The notes beneath the pieces were generated by a model. That model ran no database searches. It was not told where the DNA came from and saw only the letters and a list, made by a program, of their open reading frames with translations. Positions 44,430 to 53,507 of a stretch of 64,000 nucleotides of DNA are shown here, one piece after another. The translations under genes and the position numbers were made by a program. Each line of letters opens with the position of its first letter. Within the stretch, counting starts at the first letter, position 1. This DNA comes from G958295935 sp965224235 (GTDB lineage: Bacteria > Chloroflexota > Dehalococcoidia > Lucifugimonadales > Lucifugimonadaceae), in the NCBI GenBank assembly GCA_965224235.1, contig CBDCYP010000002.1:1116001-1180000 (forward strand), written 5' to 3'.

Positions 44430-46772
44430 GTGATCGACGCAATTACAAATAAAGATCTCGCCGCCTCGTTGCCGGACGTGCGGTCGACGATTACCTTCGA
44501 CAGCCTGAACGGTCCTGTCGATATATATCGAGACCCCTGGGGCATCCCCCATATCAAGGCCCGGAGTTCAACGGACCTGTTTTTCGCGCAGGGTTTCGCG
44601 ACCGCGCAGGACCGGCTGTTCCAGATGGACTATGACCGGATGCGATGTCTGGGCAGGTGGTCGGAGTATGCGGGGCCCGGCGGCCTTGAGTCTGACCGGC
44701 TTATGCGCCGTCGGCGGTTCGAACGGGCCTCGAAGGCTGACTACGACGTTTGCAGCCCGGAGGCGCGCGACATGCTCGACGCGTACACGGCCGGGGTCAA
44801 CGCGTTTCTGGATTCGACGGAGTCGCTGCCAGTGGAGTACAGCCTGTTACAGGCGCGGCCGGAACCGTGGGCGTCGTGGCAAAGCATTCTTGTTTATAAG
44901 GTCCGCAATTCGGCTGAGGGCGGCTTCCAGAGCAAGCTGTGGCTTGCGCAATTGGCCGCCGCCACAGGACCGGAGAACATCGCCGACCTGACGCCCGGAT
45001 ACACGCCGGGGCACCTGCTCACTGTGCCGCCCGGCCGTACTTGGGAAGGCGAGGCTTCGCGCGCGGCGGTCGACGAGCTGGCCGCGGCGGCCCGGCACGT
45101 CGAGGCCCTTGGGTCAATCGACGGTGGAAGCAACGGCTGGGCCGTTTCAGGCGAACGCACACGATCCGGACTGCCCCTCGTGGCGGGCGATTCCCATCGC
45201 GCCCTCGACACGCCCAACGTTTACTACCAGGTGCATCTTTCCTGCCCCGATTTCACTGTCATCGGCCACTCGGTGCCGGGTATGCCCGGGGCCCTGCACT
45301 TCTGCCACAACGAGCACGTGGCGTGGGGAATGACCCACGGCGGATGCGACACGCAGGACCTGTTCGCTGAGAAATTCCGGCGCAGCAACGGCCGGCTGCA
45401 ATACCTGTTCAAAGGCGACTGGAAAGATGCGACCGAAGAGTCTGAAATCCTCAAAGTGCGCTGCGGGGCAGACGAAGAGATCGCCGTCGTGGAGACCCAC
45501 CACGGTCCGGTGGTGGCAGGCAACCCTGACAACGGGTTCGGCCTCACGCTGTCGGACCCGGGCGCGAAGGATGGCACCCGCTGGGTCGACGCTGCTTTGG
45601 GCGCGATGAAATCCCGTTCCGCCAACGAATTTCTGGACGCCCTTTCGGAGTGGACGGACCGGGTCAACAACTACCCGTACGCCGATGTACACGGCAACTT
45701 CGGCTACGCGCTGCGAGGCCGTATACCGGTCAGGCCCTCAGCGGCCGGTTGGGGGCCGGTCGATGGCTGGACAGGGGAATTCGAGTGGGAGGGAAACATC
45801 CCGTCTGCCGAATTGCCGGAGTCGCGCAATCCTGCGATCGGATATGTCGTGACCTGCAATCAGCGAATCGTCGGTGACGAGTACCCTCATTATCTCGGAG
45901 TCCAATTCGGCTCTGCCTTCAGGGCTCAACGCGTCACAGACCGGCTGGATGAACTACGCGGCGGCCCGGTGGACCCCGCGGACATGGCCGCCATCCACGC
46001 CGACCGCCGTTCGATACCGATGCTCGCGTACGCGGGCCTTGCCGCGTCTTGCGCCACGGCCGCCGGTCCGCCCGGAGAGGCGGCACGGCTATTGGGAGAA
46101 TGGGACGGGGAGATGTCGCTGGATTCGGCTGGAGCGGCCATCTGCGCCGTCTTGAAGGCAGAGGTGGACAAGGTTCTGGTCAGGGATCTCTACGGGGCCG
46201 CTGCGGTCTCTGGGGACAACATTGATCCAGGGGCTGAGTCTCACTACTCGCGCAACGTGGTTCCTGCCCTCGTGCGCGGGCTTGCCCGCGGGGAAATAGA
46301 CCCATTCCGGCGCCAACACGACCTCAGGACCGTGTTTTCCGAAGCCCTCGCCTCGGCCGTTGAATATCTGACCCAGCGTCTTGACGGCGACATGAGCGAG
46401 TGGCGTTGGGGAGACCTCCATATAACAGATCACAGGCACCCTCTATCGGCCAGCTTCCCGGCTGCTGCTGCGCTGCTCGATCCACCGACGATCAGTGTCG
46501 CGGGCGGAGGTGATACACCACTCGCGGGCGGGTACCCGCTGGTCGGCGGATTCGCTGTGGGGTCTGCCTCGGTAAATCGATACGTGCACGATCCGTCTGA
46601 CTGGTCAAAATCGCGCTGGATCGCCCCGCTCGGGTCGTCGGGTCATCCCGGCAGTCAGCACTATGCTGACCAGCAACGATTGTGGGCAGCCGTCGATACC
46701 GTGCCGCAGCTGTGGGACTGGATCGAGATCGAGCGAACGGCGGAGACCGTTCAGGCCCTGTTACCGGGGTGA
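44430..46772 (+). CDS. Penicillin acylase family Ntn-hydrolase
   Basis: A 780-residue precursor that should cleave itself into two chains to expose an N-terminal serine and then hydrolyse amide bonds (beta-lactams, acyl-homoserine lactones or other N-acyl compounds). The alpha part has VDIYRDPWGIPHIKA and FFAQGFATAQDRLFQMDYDR. The cleavage site and nucleophile are Ser234 in SIDGGSNGWAVSG, followed by the oxyanion region PLVAGDSHRAL and GMPGALHFCHNEHVAWGMTH. No signal peptide is visible, although most relatives are exported. GTG at 44430 is the likely start. The gene is convergent with the enolase-superfamily gene. Confidence 0.9.
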   Translation: MIDAITNKDLAASLPDVRSTITFDSLNGPVDIYRDPWGIPHIKARSSTDLFFAQGFATAQDRLFQMDYDRMRCLGRWSEYAGPGGLESDRLMRRRRFERASKADYDVCSPEARDMLDAYTAGVNAFLDSTESLPVEYSLLQARPEPWASWQSILVYKVRNSAEGGFQSKLWLAQLAAATGPENIADLTPGYTPGHLLTVPPGRTWEGEASRAAVDELAAAARHVEALGSIDGGSNGWAVSGERTRSGLPLVAGDSHRALDTPNVYYQVHLSCPDFTVIGHSVPGMPGALHFCHNEHVAWGMTHGGCDTQDLFAEKFRRSNGRLQYLFKGDWKDATEESEILKVRCGADEEIAVVETHHGPVVAGNPDNGFGLTLSDPGAKDGTRWVDAALGAMKSRSANEFLDALSEWTDRVNNYPYADVHGNFGYALRGRIPVRPSAAGWGPVDGWTGEFEWEGNIPSAELPESRNPAIGYVVTCNQRIVGDEYPHYLGVQFGSAFRAQRVTDRLDELRGGPVDPADMAAIHADRRSIPMLAYAGLAASCATAAGPPGEAARLLGEWDGEMSLDSAGAAICAVLKAEVDKVLVRDLYGAAAVSGDNIDPGAESHYSRNVVPALVRGLARGEIDPFRRQHDLRTVFSEALASAVEYLTQRLDGDMSEWRWGDLHITDHRHPLSASFPAAAALLDPPTISVAGGGDTPLAGGYPLVGGFAVGSASVNRYVHDPSDWSKSRWIAPLGSSGHPGSQHYADQQRLWAAVDTVPQLWDWIEIERTAETVQALLPG

Positions 46773-46914
46773 ACTTAGGCGGCGAGGGCCGCAGTCAATT
46801 GAGGACGAACCCATGGAACGGAAGGCAGCCCGCCTCCACCCTCGGGTTCCGACGTTCGCTCCGGACGACGATTGGCGGCGAAATCCTGGCGGATCGGAAT
46901 TACCAGGCACGCCC

Positions 46915-48072
46915 TTAGTGCCAGGCGCGTTCGTCCTCGACCGTTCGAATGGAACGTTTCGGGAATGGCTTGTATGGGTACTTCGCCAGCTTTTCTTCAT
47001 TGATCTCCACGCCAAGGCCGGGCCGGTTTGGCAGCTCGATGTAGCTGGAATCCGGTTCGAGGTAACCGTCGCAGACGTCCCTCGACATCGGCTCTACGCT
47101 CACGGCGTACTCGTAGATCAGGAAGTTCGGCATTACCGCCGAGGCGTGAACAGCGGCGGCGCAACCGATGCTGGTGCTATTCCAGCCGTGCGGCGAGACG
47201 CCGATGTAGAAGGGCTGGGCCATCGCGGCGATCTGCGTCAACTCAAGGATACCGCCTGTGTTGCAGATGTCCGGATTGATGATGTCCGCCGCGCGCTTTT
47301 CGAAGACCTCGCGGAAGCCGCTGCGCGTGTAAAGAGCCTCGCCAGTCACGACCGGAATAGTCGTTGCCTGCCGCACCTCTCTGATGGCGTCGATATTGTC
47401 AGGCGGGCACGGTTCCTCAAACCAATACGGATCGAACTTTTCGATCATTTTTGCGACGCGGATGGCGTTCATTGGCGACAGCCGCCTGTGGACCTCTATG
47501 AGCAGTTCAACGCCTGGACCCACCGCGTCTCTGACGGCGCCGACCACCTTCGCGGCGTGCTCCAACGCGTCCCGGTTGACGTACTCCATCCACGGTCCGG
47601 GAAACGGATCGAACTTGAGGGCCGTGAACCCGCGTTCCTTGACGACCTTCGCCGCGGCCTGACCTGCTTCTTCGGGCGAGCCACTACCGCCCCAGCCGTT
47701 GGCGTAGAGCCGTATCCTGGGCCTCGTCGGACCACCGAGCAGGTCGTAGACAGGGCGATCAAGCGCCTTGCCCACAATGTCCCACATGGCGATCTCGATC
47801 CCGCTGACGGCGCAGTGGAGATCCATGCCGGGCCGCTTGGTTGAGAAGTCCTCGTGGACTATGTGGGTGAAATGGCGTATGTGAAACGGGTCGCGGCCAT
47901 CGAGGTAACGCCCCAACTGGAGGATATGTTCCTCAATTTGGGTGTCACGGTCGGCCTGCGTGTACGCCTCCCCCCAACCGGTGATTCCTGCGTCTGTCTG
48001 GATTTTCACGAACACAAAGTTCTTACCCACGCCAGGGTTCATCTTGTGGACCGTCACGTCTGTGATCTTCAT
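46915..48072 (-). CDS. Enolase-superfamily enzyme (MR/MLE, galactonate-dehydratase-like)
   Basis: A 385-residue Mg2+ enzyme. A capping domain starts KITDVTVHKMNPGVGKNFVF. The barrel shows FTALKFDPFPGP, LLIEVHRRLSP, YWFEEPCPPDN and PVVTGEALYTR, then FYIGVSPHGWNSTSIGCAA. This pattern, with EVH, EEP, TGE and SPHGWNS, is closest to D-galactonate/mannonate dehydratase-type members. Distinct from the paralogue at 11606, so the host seems to catabolise several sugar acids. It is monocistronic; the complementary frame 46663-47844 is a shadow. Confidence 0.88.
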   Translation of the reverse strand: MKITDVTVHKMNPGVGKNFVFVKIQTDAGITGWGEAYTQADRDTQIEEHILQLGRYLDGRDPFHIRHFTHIVHEDFSTKRPGMDLHCAVSGIEIAMWDIVGKALDRPVYDLLGGPTRPRIRLYANGWGGSGSPEEAGQAAAKVVKERGFTALKFDPFPGPWMEYVNRDALEHAAKVVGAVRDAVGPGVELLIEVHRRLSPMNAIRVAKMIEKFDPYWFEEPCPPDNIDAIREVRQATTIPVVTGEALYTRSGFREVFEKRAADIINPDICNTGGILELTQIAAMAQPFYIGVSPHGWNSTSIGCAAAVHASAVMPNFLIYEYAVSVEPMSRDVCDGYLEPDSSYIELPNRPGLGVEINEEKLAKYPYKPFPKRSIRTVEDERAWH

Positions 48073-48197
48073 GCTCGGGCTCCTGCTGTAAATGACTGGC
48101 TGGGCAGTTTAGTTTCGGATTCGCCTCGTCAGGCGGCCTGCGCATCGTACACCGGGGACGGGTGTCGTAAGGGCGGAACAACACGAATGGCCGCCGC

Positions 48198-48228
48198 GTG
48201 ACGGCTCGCCGCGCAGCACGCCTATAAT
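48198..48228 (+). promoter_or_regulatory. Candidate promoter for the JAMM peptidase gene
   Basis: A perfect TATAAT is at 48223-48228 with GTGACG (4 of 6 matches to a -35 box) at 48198, separated by a long 19-base spacer. It lies 75 bases before the GTG start. Confidence 0.35.
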
Positions 48229-48303
48229 CGGCAGGCTGCGAAGGCCCAGCGGCGGCAGACCGGCCGCGTCCGTTACGTAGATCCCGTTGGCAGGTACGCG
48301 CTC

Positions 48304-48741
48304 GTGCATTTCAAGATAAATCGACAGGTAATCGGGCAGATGATCCTGTATGCGCTTGAGGAGGACCCTCAGGAGTGTTGCGGAGCGCTCCTGGGCGCCG
48401 CCGACGGCGAGGCGACAGAGTTCGTCAAGGTCAGGAACGTAGCCGGCGACAAAGAGCGGCGCTATTCCATGGACCCGCTCGAGCAGGCGGCAGCCGAACA
48501 GCGGGCCGATGCCGACGGTAAGTCAATCACGGGCATCTTTCACTCCCACACGTTTACCCAGGCGCACCCGTCGGCAATCGACGTCAGGAACGCCGTCGAT
48601 TCGATGTGGACCGGCCCGATCTACGTGCTCGTTTCGCTCGTCGAAAAAACACGGCCCGTGGTCAGGGCGTTTCGTATCGGTGACGACAGCACGGTAACCG
48701 AGGTAGTAATTACGACGGACGGGAAGCCATACCGGTCATAG
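48304..48741 (+). CDS. JAMM/MPN metallopeptidase (Mov34 family)
   Basis: A 145-residue Zn-dependent isopeptidase fold. All key residues are present: Glu in DPQECCGALLG, and HSHTFTQAHPSAID giving H-x-H-x7-S-x2-D. Bacterial members remove ubiquitin-like sulfur carriers or C-terminal residues, as Mec does in cysteine synthesis. No sulfur-carrier or cysteine-synthase gene is next to it here, so the partner is unknown. GTG at 48304 gives HFKINRQVIGQMILYALEE, a normal family start. Confidence 0.9.
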   Translation: MHFKINRQVIGQMILYALEEDPQECCGALLGAADGEATEFVKVRNVAGDKERRYSMDPLEQAAAEQRADADGKSITGIFHSHTFTQAHPSAIDVRNAVDSMWTGPIYVLVSLVEKTRPVVRAFRIGDDSTVTEVVITTDGKPYRS

Positions 48742-48778
48742 ACTTTCGGCGTTGACCGGTATGTTCCCCGGTGGGCGC

Positions 48779-50392
48779 TCAGGCGGCGGAATAGCCCCCG
48801 TTGATCAACCACCATTCCAGGCTGTCGGCCAATGCGCCCCAACTAGCTTCGAGGATGTTGGATGACGCCCCGACGGTGTTCCACACGTTTCGATCGTCCG
48901 CCGACTCGATGCCCACGCGCACCACGGCCCCAGTGCCGGCGCCTTCATTTACGACGCGCACCTTGTAGTCGGTCAGCCTGACGCGGGACAGTCCCGGATA
49001 GAACTCGGTTAACGCCTTTCGCAAGGCGTTGTCGAGCGCCCCGACCGGTCCGTTGCCCTCGGCGGCGGTGTGCTTCAATTCCTCGCCGACGCGCACCTTG
49101 ATCGTGGCCTCGGACAGCATGGGATGCTCCGCTCCACTGCTCCGCCATCCCACTCCGAACGACGATCTGCGCCGGTTTTCCACCAACACCATGAAGTCGA
49201 CAAGTTCGAACAGGGGCTCGTAGTTCGGGAGCGCACGCCTGACGACCAGCTCGAATGAGGCGTTGGCGTCCTCGTATGCGTACCCCTTTGCTTCCTGTTC
49301 CTTGACGAAACCGACAATTCGCCGGGCGTCGATCGATCCCAACTCATCGGCGAGTCCCAATTCCCTGATCCTGCGAACCACGTTGCCTCTGCCCGCCAGT
49401 TCGGAGATGACGACCGACCCTGCATTACCAACTGTTTCCGGGGTCACGTGCTGATATGCGTGCGGTGTTTTTTCGGTGGCTGCGGCATGTAAGCCACCCT
49501 TGTGGCTGAATGCGCTTGCGCCGACGTACGGCTGGAAAGGGTATGGCCGGCGGTTGACCACCTCTGCGACGTAGTTCGAGACTTCCGTCAGGTTCGCAAG
49601 TTGCGCGTCGGTAACGCAATCCATTCCGAGTTTCAGTTTCAAGTTGGCGATGATGCTTGCCAGATTGGCGTTGCCGCACCGTTCCCCGTATCCGTTCATC
49701 GTCCCCTGAGCCTGAAGCGCTCCGGCGTCGAGCGCCGCGAGGGCCGAGGCGACGGCCGTGTCCGTATCGTTGTGTGTGTGAATGCCCGCTGGGACGTCGC
49801 AAGCCTTTACTGCTGCGCTGGTGGCCTCGGCGATCTCAGGCGGCAACGTTCCGCCGTTGGTGTCGCAAAGGATCAGGCGTTCTGCGCCTGCCTCGGCCGC
49901 GACCTGCAGGACCTGTAGCGCGTAGCCCGGCTCTTCCTTGTGGCCGTCGAAGAAGTGTTCCGCGTCGAAAAACACGCGCTGGCCTCGACCGGCAAGGTAC
50001 CTGATGGAATCGGCGACCATGGCCAGGTTTTCTTCCAGCGAGCACTCAAGTACGGTCCTCACCTGTGACGCCGAAGCCTTGCCGACGATCGTGACGACCT
50101 GTACAGGGCAATCCGCGAGGGCATTCAGCGCCGGGTCATCGGAAGCGTCCAGACCTGCCCTGCGGGTGCTGCCGAACGCTGTCACCACCGCGTGTTCGAG
50201 ATTGAGTTCGCCGAACCGGTTGAAGAACTTGTCGTCCTTCGGATTGGCGCCTGCGTAGCCACCCTCGATGTAGTCAATGCCCAGCATGTCGAGCCGGCGG
50301 GCGATCGCCAGCTTGTCCTCCACCGACAGAGAAATACCTTCCTGTTGGGCGCCGTCCCGCAACGTCGTGTCGTATAGTTCCACGCGTTCCAT
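48779..50392 (-). CDS. cimA: (R)-citramalate synthase
   Basis: This enzyme condenses pyruvate with acetyl-CoA, a threonine-independent route to 2-oxobutyrate and so isoleucine. 537 residues. The TIM barrel begins VELYDTTLRDGAQQEGISLS and has VFFDAEHFFDGHKEEPGYAL, LCDTNGGTLPPEI, GIHTHNDTDTAVA and GTMNGYGERCGNANL, the forms typical of CimA rather than LeuA. A C-terminal LeuA-dimer-like domain spans about residues 400-520. The LeuC, LeuD and LeuB proteins of the window could process its product. A terminator-like hairpin sits in the leader. Confidence 0.94.
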   Translation of the reverse strand: MERVELYDTTLRDGAQQEGISLSVEDKLAIARRLDMLGIDYIEGGYAGANPKDDKFFNRFGELNLEHAVVTAFGSTRRAGLDASDDPALNALADCPVQVVTIVGKASASQVRTVLECSLEENLAMVADSIRYLAGRGQRVFFDAEHFFDGHKEEPGYALQVLQVAAEAGAERLILCDTNGGTLPPEIAEATSAAVKACDVPAGIHTHNDTDTAVASALAALDAGALQAQGTMNGYGERCGNANLASIIANLKLKLGMDCVTDAQLANLTEVSNYVAEVVNRRPYPFQPYVGASAFSHKGGLHAAATEKTPHAYQHVTPETVGNAGSVVISELAGRGNVVRRIRELGLADELGSIDARRIVGFVKEQEAKGYAYEDANASFELVVRRALPNYEPLFELVDFMVLVENRRRSSFGVGWRSSGAEHPMLSEATIKVRVGEELKHTAAEGNGPVGALDNALRKALTEFYPGLSRVRLTDYKVRVVNEGAGTGAVVRVGIESADDRNVWNTVGASSNILEASWGALADSLEWWLINGGYSAA

Positions 50393-50422
50393 TGTCGATC
50401 TGATCCTGTGCCCGCGACGCGC

Positions 50423-50450
50423 AAAAAACCCGACCTATAAGGGACGGGTT
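50423..50450 (-). terminator. Terminator-like hairpin in the cimA leader (candidate attenuator)
   Basis: On the minus strand AACCCG-T-CC pairs with GG-T-CGGGTT around CTTATA, directly followed by six T residues, 31 bases before the cimA ATG. No minus-strand gene ends upstream, since the neighbour at 50656 is divergent, so the hairpin can only act on cimA. An 18-codon frame (ATG at 50491, stop at 50435) runs into its 5' arm and could be a leader peptide. Confidence 0.7.
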
Positions 50451-50655
50451 GTCGATTCGGGCCGCCGTTTCGTTCTTGACATATTTAGCATACGGCCAAG
50501 GCCGGTGTGATGCACGAACATTCACGTCAGACCGGGCAACCGGCCGGCCGGTTGCCCGGTCTGCGGGATTCCCGCGTTGTGGGGTAGGCGCTACGAATCT
50601 AGAATAGTCGCACGCGGGCGATTTGCTAATGCGCCCAAGTTAAGAGAGCGAATAG

Positions 50656-51177
50656 ATGGACCAAGACCTCGGCCTTGTTGACTCGTTGACGCCGGAGACT
50701 ATCGGCGAACAGGGAAAGCGAACATTCAACATAACGGCGGCGAGCAGCCGCGGCCAAGCGATCGTATGGATGGAGAAAGAGCAGCTATTCCAGGTCGGCG
50801 TGTCGGTGAAGCAGTTGACCTCCACCCGCAAGGAAACTTTGGATCCTGTGCCGTTCGTATCCGAAACCCCACCCGGCCCGTTCCCCGTTGCGGCTGAATT
50901 CAAGACGGTTGAGTTGGCGTTGAAGCACGATGGCGCGTCGGACGTCTTCACTCTGGAAGCGCGAAGCGGGGAGTCGGACGAACAAGACCCCACCGCCCAA
51001 CCTGACTCCGTTCAATTCAGTTTTACGCGGCGGCTAGGGGAACAGATGGCCGACAGGGCGCTGGAAATAGTTGCGGCCGGCAGAAAACCCTGCCCACTGT
51101 GCGGTGGACCGATAAACCCGGACGGGCATTTTTGCGTAAAGGTCAACGGCCATCGACAGGGCAGTAGCCAGGACTAG
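50656..51177 (+). CDS. DUF3090 family protein
   Basis: A 173-residue protein of a family common in actinobacteria and Chloroflexota. It has QAIVWMEKEQLFQVGVSVKQL, shown here as AIVWMEKEQLFQVGVSV, and ends with a zinc-ribbon-like CPLCGGPINPDGHFC and NGH. No biochemical role is established; the ribbon could bind metal. It is followed 24 bases later by an SCO1664-type gene, the same pairing found in actinobacteria, where a histidine phosphatase often completes the trio; none is seen here. Confidence 0.88.
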   Translation: MDQDLGLVDSLTPETIGEQGKRTFNITAASSRGQAIVWMEKEQLFQVGVSVKQLTSTRKETLDPVPFVSETPPGPFPVAAEFKTVELALKHDGASDVFTLEARSGESDEQDPTAQPDSVQFSFTRRLGEQMADRALEIVAAGRKPCPLCGGPINPDGHFCVKVNGHRQGSSQD

Positions 51178-51201
51178 CCTGGGCGCGAATTCCGCTGTCG
51201 A

Positions 51202-52014
51202 ATGTCGAGTCCGCTCTGCAAGTGCGGGCCGCACAAGACACGGATCATTGCAGCCGCCGTAATGGAAGAGCAGGAAACCGGCCTGATACTCCGCCGGCTT
51301 CAGGAGTGGCCGATCACCGGAATCGGGCTGCATCCGGGCGGCTCGAACTACGTGTTCGTCGTGCGGCTGGAACCGGAATCACGGCGCGAAGATCAGGAGC
51401 CTGTCGACGACGATCAACTCCTTGCGATCTACAAGCCGGCCTCGGGCGAGCGGCCGTTGCGTGACTTCCCTTACGGAACGCTGCACCGGAGAGAGAAGGC
51501 AGCCTGGCTATTGAGCAGGGAGCTTGGATGGCCACTCGTGCCGCCTACAGTGGTCAGAGACGGGCCTCACGGCGAAGGCAGCGTGCAGTTTTTCATTGAT
51601 TCGGACCCGCGAGCGAATTTCTTCACTATGCGCGACGACATGCTGGACCGTTTTGCGCCCATCGCAATGTTCGACGTCCTGATACAGAACGCCGACCGGA
51701 AGGGCGGTTCGTGCCTTAGCGGGACGGATGGGCGTCTTTGGGCCATCGACCACGGCTTGACGTTCAATCCCAGGGCAAGGCCCCGGACCGTGATGCTCGA
51801 GTTCTGCGGACGCGCTTACCCTAAGGACGAAGTGGCTTCGATCGCCGATCTGAGTGAGTCGTTACGCAGCGGCAACGGGGTCGCCAGTCAACTGGCAGAG
51901 TTCCTTGATCCCCGGGAAATTGCATCTCTTGGGGAACGGGCACACCGGATGATGTCCGAGGGCGCCTACCCACTGCTCGACCCGAACATGAACGTCCCCT
52001 GGCCGTTCATTTGA
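51202..52014 (+). CDS. SCO1664-family protein (PI3/4-kinase-like fold)
   Basis: A 270-residue protein whose relatives have a distant phosphatidylinositol-kinase-like fold. It carries LLAIYKPASGERPLRDFPYG (ATP lysine region, YKP) and PIAMFDVLIQNADRKGGSCL. In that segment NADRKGG and the later LWAIDHGLTF supply the catalytic-loop Asp and metal-binding Asp. It ends NMNVPWPFI, a conserved closing motif. ATG at 51202 is used; ATG at 51262 is possible and gives a family-like start. Function unproven; it forms a pair with the DUF3090 gene. Confidence 0.87.
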   Translation: MSSPLCKCGPHKTRIIAAAVMEEQETGLILRRLQEWPITGIGLHPGGSNYVFVVRLEPESRREDQEPVDDDQLLAIYKPASGERPLRDFPYGTLHRREKAAWLLSRELGWPLVPPTVVRDGPHGEGSVQFFIDSDPRANFFTMRDDMLDRFAPIAMFDVLIQNADRKGGSCLSGTDGRLWAIDHGLTFNPRARPRTVMLEFCGRAYPKDEVASIADLSESLRSGNGVASQLAEFLDPREIASLGERAHRMMSEGAYPLLDPNMNVPWPFI

Positions 52015-52365
52015 AACAGGTTAGCGACTCCGTCAATTCAGAACGTAGGTGCGGGATTCAAACCCGCTTTCGGCCTCGCCCACTGGTGGGGTTGGCGGCA
52101 TCTTCAGGCTATTCCTGGCGCCCCATGCCGTTCGATACGCTCCCGTGCGATTCGGCGCGCCCATGCCATTCCGAACGCAGTGAGGAATCTCAAGACCTTG
52201 TCCAAAGACAAGCATGTCGGGGGGCAATGCGGCCCAACGCAAAGATGTATTGATTGAATGGCGCCGCGACCGCCAGTCACGGGCTTAGATTCCTCGACTT
52301 CGCTCGGAATCACTATGGCCTTGCGATGGCCGCACGAGGTGACGCTCGCATCACGCAGGGCGGGC
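52015..52365. repeat. Repeat block between the SCO1664-type and inositol-phosphatase genes
   Basis: There is no gene. Bases 52045-52067 are GTAGGTGCGGGATTCAAACCC, with TTTCGGCCTCGCC beyond, matching 44029 onward. Bases 52169-52200 include CGAACGCAGTGAGGAATCTC. Bases 52285-52346 include CTCGACTTCGCTCGG and ATCACTATGGCCTTG, the latter shared with 25873. Confidence 0.65.
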
Positions 52366-53304
52366 TTATTTCGGGCGCCTGATGCGGCGGATCAGCCGGC
52401 GATGTAACGGCCGTCGTCTTGGTTTGATGTTCGCGGCCAAAAATGCGGCCGTTTCAGGCGCGCCGCAGATGACTGCGCCGTGCCACGCTCGCATCCTGCG
52501 GGAGGTTGCTAAGTCCAGCGCATAAGGCGCGCCCCATCCTGTCAACGGGGCCCATTCGCGTTTTTCATTCAACGCATACACCGAGCCGCCTGATTCAGTT
52601 ACCAACAGGGCGACGGCCGCGAAATCCCAAATTTTGGCAGGGCCCGTCACCGAGTACTGCATCATGCCCGCCGCCACCATGCACACCTCGTAGGCAGCGC
52701 TGCCGCAAGAGCGCGGATCGCCGTATGCGTTCCGCAGAGGTTTGCCTATTTCGTATTGGAATGACAGGCCGAACGGCACCCCTGCCAACCGACCTGATAC
52801 CGGCGCTCCGTTTTCTCCAGCCGGTCTGACTTTTGTGGGCTCGTTGTCTCGCCAGGCGCCTCCATTCAGATACCCGTGGAACAGGCAGAACCCGCTTTTT
52901 GACGGCCACGGGACCCACACTGCCCCTGCGACAGGCGCTCCCCGGTACAGCACGGCGACCGATACGGCATGCACAGGCACACCATTCACGTAGTTGGTGG
53001 TGCCGTCGACGGGGTCGACAGCCCATACGAAGTCGCTTGCAGGCGGTTCCTGGTCGGGGACGTCCTCTTCGCCAAGGACCATGTGGTCAGGGAATTGGGC
53101 GGCGATAGCGTCGGCTATGATTTGCTGGCTGGCCCGGTCGACGTCCGTGACAAGTGTTTTGTCGATTTTGGACGAGACATCGAGAGGGCCGCCGAATCTC
53201 TCCGCAACCATTGCTCCGGCATTCTTCGCCGCGGTACAGGCCGTGTCGTGAAGCGCGGCGAGCAACTCCGGGCTGAGAGGGGATTCCTGATGATTAGTTG
53301 ACAT
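52366..53304 (-). CDS. Inositol monophosphatase family protein
   Basis: About 312 residues of the Mg2+/Li+-dependent sugar phosphatase fold. Present are VLGEEDVPD, the metal motif DPVDGTTNYVNG and the C-terminal IWDFAAVALLVTESGG. Substrates of the family include inositol-1-phosphate, fructose-1,6-bisphosphate and PAP, and cannot be fixed here. A mid-region insert (GYLNGGAWRDNEPTKV) is normal. The C-terminal RRRPLHRRLIRRIRR tail is unusually basic and may bind nucleic acid or membrane. ATG at 53304 is preferred over 53343. Confidence 0.88.
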   Translation of the reverse strand: MSTNHQESPLSPELLAALHDTACTAAKNAGAMVAERFGGPLDVSSKIDKTLVTDVDRASQQIIADAIAAQFPDHMVLGEEDVPDQEPPASDFVWAVDPVDGTTNYVNGVPVHAVSVAVLYRGAPVAGAVWVPWPSKSGFCLFHGYLNGGAWRDNEPTKVRPAGENGAPVSGRLAGVPFGLSFQYEIGKPLRNAYGDPRSCGSAAYEVCMVAAGMMQYSVTGPAKIWDFAAVALLVTESGGSVYALNEKREWAPLTGWGAPYALDLATSRRMRAWHGAVICGAPETAAFLAANIKPRRRPLHRRLIRRIRRPK

Positions 53305-53507
53305 GGTGATGCAGATCCTGGTTGGTGGAGATCGCGACCGCACGATGAACGGCGCGGTGAAGCGTGGATTCCGAAGGTTTCATGGCTTGTCGAGTTGGAC
53401 CGCGTCGGCCTTCGACGTTAGAATTCTAAACGTCAACCGGAAGCAGGCTGTTTTTGGCAGGTTTACGACGACGGCCCGCATACGCAAAGACGCCGGGGAG
53501 GCAGGAA

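Noticed and set aside
46663..47844. 393-codon plus-strand frame
   Set aside because: It is the complement of the enolase-superfamily gene at 46915-48072 and overlaps the end of the acylase gene.
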